Assembly (NCBI GenBank): GCA_021151535.1
Contig: JAGKXC010000040.1
Span: forward strand, 1-19,297
DNA length: 19,297 nucleotides
Origin: Sphingobacteriia bacterium
GTDB taxonomy: Bacteria > Bacteroidota > Bacteroidia > NS11-12g > UBA955
Reading direction: 5' to 3'
The notes under the pieces are model-generated. The model was not told where the DNA came from, searched no databases, and saw only the letters and a program-made list of their open reading frames with translations. Positions within the stretch are counted from its first letter, which is position 1. Each line of letters starts with the position of its first letter. A program made the translations under genes and the position numbers. Of the stretch, positions 13,712 through 19,297 are shown in pieces.

Positions 13712-16045
13712 ATGAGAAAATCAGCGTTGCTATTTTTATTCGCTTTAGTAATCAATGTTTCATTGGCTCAAGTACCTGCCATAACCGGTTGGGTTTATAA
13801 CAAAGAAACTCTAGAAACTATTCCTGGAGCAGTAGTTGTTGATCAAGGTAATAATCAAAATACCCAAACCAACAACAATGGATATTACCAATTACCTACA
13901 ACGCGCGGTGATAAAACAATAATTGTTGCCGCTACAGGTTTTAAGCCAGTAACCTTAAAAGTTGAAGTTGAAGCTAGTGTTTCTAAAAATGTTTTTCTTA
14001 TTCCTGTAGATTTTGACGAATTGGACTCCGCAGAAGATGTTTTGAGCTTGTACAACCAAAAAATGTCGGTTTACAGCCCAAGAAAAAAACAAATTACAGA
14101 GGCACCATCCGTGTTAAGCGTCATTGATCCAGTTAAATATTTACAATTTTTGCCTTCTGTAACAGGTGGAATCGAAGGATTGTCGGGATTGGTTGTAAGA
14201 GGAAGTAATCCAGACCAAAACCTTATTATGATGAATGGAATGCCCATTTATGGTAATGGTCACATGTGGGGATTTTTATCAAATTTCAATCCTGAAATTG
14301 TTAAGAATGCAGATTTTTATAGGGGTGTTGCTCCAGCCCATTACGGTGGCAGAGCAGGTGGAGGAGTATTGGATGTTCAAACAGAAGGGGGGAGTGCAAT
14401 TGAATGGACGGGAAAAATGAACGCAGATTTAATCACTGCAAATATCACTGCCAATGGACCTTTAGATCATAGAGGAAAGGTTACTAGTTCTATCGGAATT
14501 AGACGATCATATTTAGACTGGTTGATAGGTGCGGGTAGTGGAGATGCGCCATTGGTAGGAAATGTTCATGATTTAAATGCCCGAGTAGATTATAAAGAAA
14601 GTCAAAAAACGCAATGGAATTTTTGGATATATAATGGAAGAGATAAGTATGGTTTGAATTCGAAAATTAGTGATGTTGATTCTTTAGGAAGATTAATCGA
14701 TATTAGTCTTAAGTTACTTACCTCTTGGCAAAATACCTTAGCGGGTGTGCGTTGGTCGCATGAATTTCATTCAAATTTATTTGGAAGCCTTTCTGTTGGA
14801 TTGTCGAAATACAAATATTTAAATCAATTGGGCTTAACTGGTTCTATAACTACTGATACGTCGAAAAGAAGCGCAGAAGTATTAGAGAAATTCTCAAACA
14901 CAATTAGTGATATCCATGTAAATGGTGATTTTAACTACATATATTCTCATCAAATCACCATTAACTACGGTTCGCAATTCATTGTTCATGCATTAAAACC
15001 TGGAAAAACTTACGTTTTCAACAAAGAAAACAACAATGCACCAACAATTGAAGAATATGGTTTAAGCAATATGCAAAATGTTGTAGAATGGGCTAATTAC
15101 GCTGAAGTGGATATGCATCCTAATATTGGTTTATCCTTAAACATGGGGATGCGCTTATGGAGTTTCTTCACCAAGGAAAAATCATGGATTAGACCAGAAC
15201 CCCGAATTATTATATCTCAGTTATTAGAAGGGAAAAAAAGAATTCAATTTGGTTTATCTGTTGCAAACCAAGGTTTACATCAGCTCTCAAGTGTAAATGG
15301 AATATTACCAGGTGATATTTGGTTCCCAAGTGGGACTGCAATTACCCCCCAAAGAACATCTCAAATTTCAGCTGCATATATGCAACCATTATTCGCTGGA
15401 ACAGAACTTTCAGGCGAATTATATTACAAATCATTTAAAGGTATTACCGATTTAACTGGAATTGAAGAGGATCCTTTGCTTCCAAATTATTGGGAACGAT
15501 CAATTACTCAAGGAGTTGGTAGTAGTTATGGTTTTGAATTATTGTTATCTAAAAAGACTGGAATTGTAACGGGTGTAGCATCCTATAGTTATAGTAAAAC
15601 CCAAAGAAAATTTGAGTATATCAATGAAAATCAGTGGTTCCCATATCGATGGGATCGGCCGCATCAATTTAAAATGCAAATGACAATCAATGCTTCAAGT
15701 GCATTCAAAATCAATTTTGCAGCTGTAGTGATGAGTGGAAATGTTAATACAGTTCCAACAGGTAAATACATTGCAGCAAACGGAAGAATGGTTTATGATT
15801 ACACGGTGAAAAACAATTATAGAATGCCAATGTATAAGCGCATTGATATTGGATTTACCAAGCAAATTAAACCTTTCATGAGAAGAGGGTATGATGAATT
15901 CTATGGAATTCAAATCTATAATGTGCTGAATTGGAATAATCCATTATTTACACAATTTAAAGTCACATCAAATAATCAAGTTAATTTAGTTGGGTTATCT
16001 TATTTTAATTTTATCCCTTCTGCGTTCTATCGAATTGAATTTTAA
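13712..16045 (+). CDS. TonB-dependent outer-membrane receptor with carboxypeptidase-like N-terminal domain
   Basis: The 777-residue receptor imports an unknown ligand through the outer membrane using TonB energy. A signal peptide (MRKSALLFLFALVIN...LAQ, ~20 residues) is followed by a CarboxypepD_reg-like beta domain (about 24-100: ITGWVYNKETLETIPGAVV, NNNGYYQLP). The plug is at about 120-225 (EAPSVLSVIDPVKYLQFLPS, GLVVRGSNPDQNLIMMNGMPIY, FNPEIVKNADFYRG, YGGRAGGGVLDV). The rest is a beta-barrel ending in aromatic Phe (FYRIEF). Start: ATG 13712 gives a standard signal peptide right after a promoter box; ATG 13655 would add 19 residues and is the alternative. It lacks SusC-length features, and a DUF4249 lipoprotein gene instead of susD follows after 10 bases, making a two-gene uptake unit. 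Confidence 0.92.
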   Translation: MRKSALLFLFALVINVSLAQVPAITGWVYNKETLETIPGAVVVDQGNNQNTQTNNNGYYQLPTTRGDKTIIVAATGFKPVTLKVEVEASVSKNVFLIPVDFDELDSAEDVLSLYNQKMSVYSPRKKQITEAPSVLSVIDPVKYLQFLPSVTGGIEGLSGLVVRGSNPDQNLIMMNGMPIYGNGHMWGFLSNFNPEIVKNADFYRGVAPAHYGGRAGGGVLDVQTEGGSAIEWTGKMNADLITANITANGPLDHRGKVTSSIGIRRSYLDWLIGAGSGDAPLVGNVHDLNARVDYKESQKTQWNFWIYNGRDKYGLNSKISDVDSLGRLIDISLKLLTSWQNTLAGVRWSHEFHSNLFGSLSVGLSKYKYLNQLGLTGSITTDTSKRSAEVLEKFSNTISDIHVNGDFNYIYSHQITINYGSQFIVHALKPGKTYVFNKENNNAPTIEEYGLSNMQNVVEWANYAEVDMHPNIGLSLNMGMRLWSFFTKEKSWIRPEPRIIISQLLEGKKRIQFGLSVANQGLHQLSSVNGILPGDIWFPSGTAITPQRTSQISAAYMQPLFAGTELSGELYYKSFKGITDLTGIEEDPLLPNYWERSITQGVGSSYGFELLLSKKTGIVTGVASYSYSKTQRKFEYINENQWFPYRWDRPHQFKMQMTINASSAFKINFAAVVMSGNVNTVPTGKYIAANGRMVYDYTVKNNYRMPMYKRIDIGFTKQIKPFMRRGYDEFYGIQIYNVLNWNNPLFTQFKVTSNNQVNLVGLSYFNFIPSAFYRIEF

Positions 16046-16055
16046 TGTTTTAATT

Positions 16056-16916
16056 ATGAAAAAAATCTTTTTAGCTATATTTATTTCATCCATGATATTC
16101 GTTTCTCAATCTTGTGAAACAAATTTGGATATGGGACAAATTCAGTATTCAGACAGATTGGTTGTGAATGCTTTGCTAACTACGTCAGATATTGTAGGTG
16201 TTTCAGTATCCAATACTTATAACGTTTTTGATACAACTGTTCCAGTTCCATTGATGAATGCAAGTGTTAAGTTTATTGACGATAATGGCAATCAAACAGA
16301 TCTTAAATTAAACCTAATAACTGGTAAATATGAAGCCAACGTTGTTCCAAAAGCTGGAAAAAAATATACCATTTTGGTAAATCACCCAAAGTACAATAGT
16401 GCACAGGGCGAATTAACATTGCCTTTTGAAGCGGTGAAGAACAAATCAACCTTTGTTGACAATACTGCTTTAGACCCATCTGGCAATCCAACGGGTACTA
16501 TTACATTGAATTTATCAGATAATGGTAATGAAAGAAATTATTATGAAATTAACATTTATCGTTATAATGATTTTCTAGATCAGTGGTTTATTATGACACC
16601 AGTAACCAATGATCCGAATATCAGTGAAAATGCCATTCAAACAAATTTGGGGGGTATCTTGTTTACTGATAAATCTTTCAATGGGAAAACCAAAACAATT
16701 CCTTTTATTACTGAATATGCAAGTGCTGGCACAAAGTATAAATACTTGGTGGAAATCAAGAGTTTGTCATCTCCATATTATCAGTATTTTCAATCTTTAC
16801 AGGCCTACGAAAACACAAATTCAGTATTTTCTGAGCCAAATCCAATTTATTCCAATATTCAAGGGGGTAGAGGTATTTGTGCAGGCGCATCCGTTTTCAA
16901 AGACACTATATATTAA
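16056..16916 (+). CDS. DUF4249-family lipoprotein, partner of the TonB-dependent receptor
   Basis: The 286-residue protein starts MKKIFLAIFISSM and has a lipobox ending in SQSC (C20), so it is a lipoprotein, probably on the outer membrane. The mature start CETNLDMGQIQYSDRLVVNALL, the early beta-sandwich-like strands (VPLMNASVKFIDDNG, GKYEANVVPKAGKKYTI) and the C-terminal NIQGGRGICAGASVF match the DUF4249 pattern. These proteins are habitually encoded directly after CarboxypepD_reg/TonB receptors and are thought to cap or assist them, as SusD does for SusC; that role is inferred. The ATG follows the receptor stop by 10 bases, so the two are very likely co-transcribed. The frame runs 22 codons further upstream into the receptor gene, but the signal peptide sets the start. 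Confidence 0.85.
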   Translation: MKKIFLAIFISSMIFVSQSCETNLDMGQIQYSDRLVVNALLTTSDIVGVSVSNTYNVFDTTVPVPLMNASVKFIDDNGNQTDLKLNLITGKYEANVVPKAGKKYTILVNHPKYNSAQGELTLPFEAVKNKSTFVDNTALDPSGNPTGTITLNLSDNGNERNYYEINIYRYNDFLDQWFIMTPVTNDPNISENAIQTNLGGILFTDKSFNGKTKTIPFITEYASAGTKYKYLVEIKSLSSPYYQYFQSLQAYENTNSVFSEPNPIYSNIQGGRGICAGASVFKDTIY

Positions 16917-16949
16917 AAACCCCTTCTAAATTCTTTATTCTCTTTACTC

Positions 16950-19297
16950 TTGGAAAAAAACATTCTTATTAAAAATGCCCATCAACATAATTTACAACAT
17001 GTTGATGTTGAAATACCGCAACAGTCTTTTACCGTGGTAACAGGTGTGTCTGGAAGTGGAAAATCAAGCTTGGTTTTTGATACTTTATTTGCTGAAGGAC
17101 AGCGACGTTATGTTGAAAGTTTAAGTAGTTATGCCCGACAATTTATGGGCAGAATGAAAAAACCTTTGGTAGATGATATCCAAGGCTTATGTCCTGCTGT
17201 AGCTATTGAACAAAAAGTGAATACGCGAAACCCGCGCAGTACTGTTGCTACTTCAACGGAAATTTACGATTATGTTAAGTTGTTATTCAGTAGAATTGGT
17301 AAAACGATATCACCTATTTCAGGTAGAGAGGTAAAACGCGACACTATTGAAGATGTTTTGGTTTGGGCTGAAAGCAAAAAAACAGGGAGGATTTTGATTT
17401 TATCGCCCATTAACAAATTGGAGATAACCTCCAAAGACATGGAGATCCTTATACAAAAAGGTTTCTCTAGAATTTGGAACACAGATGAATTGCAGGATTT
17501 AAATGATTTAATTGAGCATAAATCTGTTTTGTTAGGTCAATCCCACATCCTAATCGATCGTTTACAAATTGATTTCGGCAATGAAGAATTTCAGTCAAGG
17601 TTGATGGATGCTTGTGAAACTGCATTTTGGGAAGGGGAAGGAACATGTGTGATTTTCGATTATGATCAAAAATCATATGTTGAGTTTTCTAACAAATTCG
17701 AATTAGATGGGATTAAGTTTGAGATTCCAACAAAAGATTTTTTAAGTTTCAATAATCCCCACGGTGCATGTAAAAAATGCGAAGGTTTTGGATCGGTATT
17801 GGGTATTGATTCTGATTTAGTTATTCCAGATCCTTCTTTAAGTGTTTATGAAGGAGCTGTTGCACCTTGGAAAGGCGATACTTTAGGGGAATGGCGAACT
17901 GAATTTTTACGTTTGGCCTCACATGCTGACTTTCCTATTCATCGTGCTTATAGAGATTTAACACAACAAGAGAAAGATCTACTTTGGAATGGCACCAAAG
18001 AAATTCCGGGAATTAATGATTTCTTTAAATACGTTGAAGAGAAGTCTTATAAAATTCAATTTCGTGTTCTTGCTGCAAGGTACAGAGGGAAAACTACCTG
18101 TCCAGATTGCCAAGGTACGCGCTTACGAAAAGAAGCCGCTTATGTTAAAATAATCAACCAATCGCCTGATAAAAATGCACCTGAACAACTAAGTATTCAG
18201 GAATTGCTTTTGATGACGGTGAATGAAGCTACCTCATATTTCTCTCAATTAACACTCAATACCATGGATTTTGAGATTTCAAAGAGGGTATTGGAGGAAA
18301 TTAACAACCGCTTGCGATTTTTACAAAATGTTGGTTTGGGTTATTTGTCGCTTAACCGCTTGAGCAATACGCTGAGTGGAGGCGAAAGTCAGCGTATTAA
18401 CCTTGCTACTTCATTGGGGTCAAATCTTACTGGTTCAATGTATATTTTGGATGAACCAAGTATTGGATTGCATTCGCGAGATACTGAAAGATTGGTAACG
18501 GTACTAAAGGAGCTGCAACAAGAAGGAAATACTGTAATAGTTGTTGAGCATGATGAAGACGTGATGAAGTCTGCTGATTATGTGATTGATATTGGTCCAT
18601 TCGCCGGATCGCAAGGCGGTAAATTGATGTTTCAGGGCGATTACAATCAAATGCTTTCTGATAAAAACAGCTTAACCGCTTCTTATTTGCGCGGTGAAGT
18701 TCAAATTGAAATTCCTCAATTAAGACGTAAACCGGTTCATTTTATTGAAATTGAAGAAGCTGCAGCAAACAATTTAAAAAATGTTACGTGTAAATTTCCT
18801 TTAGAAGCTCTAACAGCGGTAACTGGCGTTTCAGGATCAGGAAAAACCACCTTGATTAAGCAGATTTTATATCCAGCATTGGCAAGAGAATTGGGTCAGT
18901 TGATTACCATTAAGTCTGGGAAACATCGCAAGATTTCAGGAAATGTAAAATTGGTAAATGCAGTTGAATTGATAGATCAAAACCCAATTGGGAAGAGTTC
19001 CAGATCTAATCCAGTTACATATGTGAAGGCGTTTGATGAAATTAGGGATTTATTTGCCAATGCGCCTACCTCTAAATTTCAAGGGTTTAAAAGTTCTCAT
19101 TTCTCGTTTAATGTTGATGGAGGGCGATGCGATCAATGCAGTGGTGAAGGTGAAACGGTGATTGAAATGCAGTTCATGGCCGATATAAAATTAACTTGTG
19201 AAGCTTGTGGTGGAATGAGATATAAAAAAGAAGTGTTGGAAGTTGAGTTTCAAGGTAAGAATATTTTTGAAGTGTTGGATATGACGGTAGATGAATC
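16950..19297 (+). CDS. uvrA: UvrA excinuclease ATPase subunit (3' end off window)
   Basis: UvrA recognises bulky DNA lesions with UvrB in nucleotide excision repair. About 782 codons are present; the usual length is near 940, so the second ABC signature and Walker B are missing. Seen: first Walker A GVSGSGKSS (32-40), YVESLSSYARQF, AIEQK, the first signature LSGGESQR (from 475) with Walker B MYILDEPSIGLHSRD, second Walker A GVSGSGKTT (626-634), and zinc module CDQC-X19-CEAC (C727, C730, C750, C753). In the first zinc region only one pair remains (C274, C277 in GACKKC); the partner CxxC is replaced by FELDGIKFEIP, a form I associate with Bacteroidota UvrA. An extra CPDC lies at 384-387. The start is TTG at 16950 (then EKNILIKNAHQHNL), because no in-frame ATG exists between the upstream stop at 16914 and the Walker A loop. 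The gap after DUF4249 is 33 bases. Confidence 0.93.
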   Translation, partial: MEKNILIKNAHQHNLQHVDVEIPQQSFTVVTGVSGSGKSSLVFDTLFAEGQRRYVESLSSYARQFMGRMKKPLVDDIQGLCPAVAIEQKVNTRNPRSTVATSTEIYDYVKLLFSRIGKTISPISGREVKRDTIEDVLVWAESKKTGRILILSPINKLEITSKDMEILIQKGFSRIWNTDELQDLNDLIEHKSVLLGQSHILIDRLQIDFGNEEFQSRLMDACETAFWEGEGTCVIFDYDQKSYVEFSNKFELDGIKFEIPTKDFLSFNNPHGACKKCEGFGSVLGIDSDLVIPDPSLSVYEGAVAPWKGDTLGEWRTEFLRLASHADFPIHRAYRDLTQQEKDLLWNGTKEIPGINDFFKYVEEKSYKIQFRVLAARYRGKTTCPDCQGTRLRKEAAYVKIINQSPDKNAPEQLSIQELLLMTVNEATSYFSQLTLNTMDFEISKRVLEEINNRLRFLQNVGLGYLSLNRLSNTLSGGESQRINLATSLGSNLTGSMYILDEPSIGLHSRDTERLVTVLKELQQEGNTVIVVEHDEDVMKSADYVIDIGPFAGSQGGKLMFQGDYNQMLSDKNSLTASYLRGEVQIEIPQLRRKPVHFIEIEEAAANNLKNVTCKFPLEALTAVTGVSGSGKTTLIKQILYPALARELGQLITIKSGKHRKISGNVKLVNAVELIDQNPIGKSSRSNPVTYVKAFDEIRDLFANAPTSKFQGFKSSHFSFNVDGGRCDQCSGEGETVIEMQFMADIKLTCEACGGMRYKKEVLEVEFQGKNIFEVLDMTVDE

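Noticed and set aside
15990..16055. 22-codon upstream extension of the DUF4249 protein
   Set aside because: It overlaps the receptor's C-terminal barrel strands, and the lipoprotein signal starts at the ATG at 16056.
1..19297. CRISPR arrays, insertion sequences, prophage or defence genes
   Set aside because: I saw no regularly spaced repeats, transposase or integrase motifs, terminal inverted repeats or target-site duplications. The content is core metabolism and envelope genes with uniform composition by eye.

Overview
The window is AT-rich chromosomal DNA from a member of the Bacteroidota, probably outside the genus Bacteroides. Several things point there: a secreted protease with a type IX secretion (T9SS) sorting domain, a TonB-dependent receptor paired with a DUF4249 lipoprotein, a GlsB/GlsA-type aminolipid acyltransferase pair, a Bacteroidota-style UvrA, and repeated TAnnTTTG promoter elements close to start codons with little Shine-Dalgarno signal. 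It reads as ordinary core and envelope gene content. I see no phage, insertion sequence, integron, CRISPR array or defence island.

Layout, left to right. (1) Positions 1-2503, minus strand: the N-terminal 834 codons of a large envelope protein that runs off the left edge. It starts at TTG and appears to carry a zinc-dead peptidase-MA-like domain, a TolB-like propeller and the start of an outer-membrane barrel. (2) 2562-4936, plus: ornithine aminotransferase (rocD), then tRNA-Leu(UAA), then a TPR lipoprotein whose ATG lies four bases after the mature tRNA end. (3) 4937-6189, minus: a small lipoprotein and tcdA. (4) 6227-8605, plus: a T9SS-exported subtilisin-family protease, divergent from tcdA with almost touching promoters. 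(5) 13200-8612, minus: a glutaryl-CoA-dehydrogenase-like enzyme, then a phosphohexomutase, GlsA-like O-acyltransferase and GlsB-like N-acyltransferase that look like one operon. (6) 13279-19297, plus: a divergent FolB-like protein, a TonB-dependent receptor, its DUF4249 partner lipoprotein, and a UvrA running off the right edge, also starting at TTG.

How the genes relate. The envelope theme is strong: the left-edge barrel protein, two or three lipoproteins, the T9SS protease, the GlsA/GlsB pair for N-acyl amino acid lipids, and the receptor/DUF4249 uptake pair. Housekeeping genes are interspersed: tRNA-Leu, tRNA t6A cyclisation, ornithine metabolism, sugar-phosphate isomerisation, folate and nucleotide excision repair. 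Genes are packed tightly; no stretch over 300 bases lacks a gene. Two convergent pairs meet with gaps of 0 and 6 bp.

The items most worth a second look are the tRNA-mRNA junction at 3924-3929, the divergent near-leaderless promoters at 6190-6227, the apparently dead metallopeptidase domain in the left-edge gene, and the eroded FolB active site. I found no convincing undescribed system.
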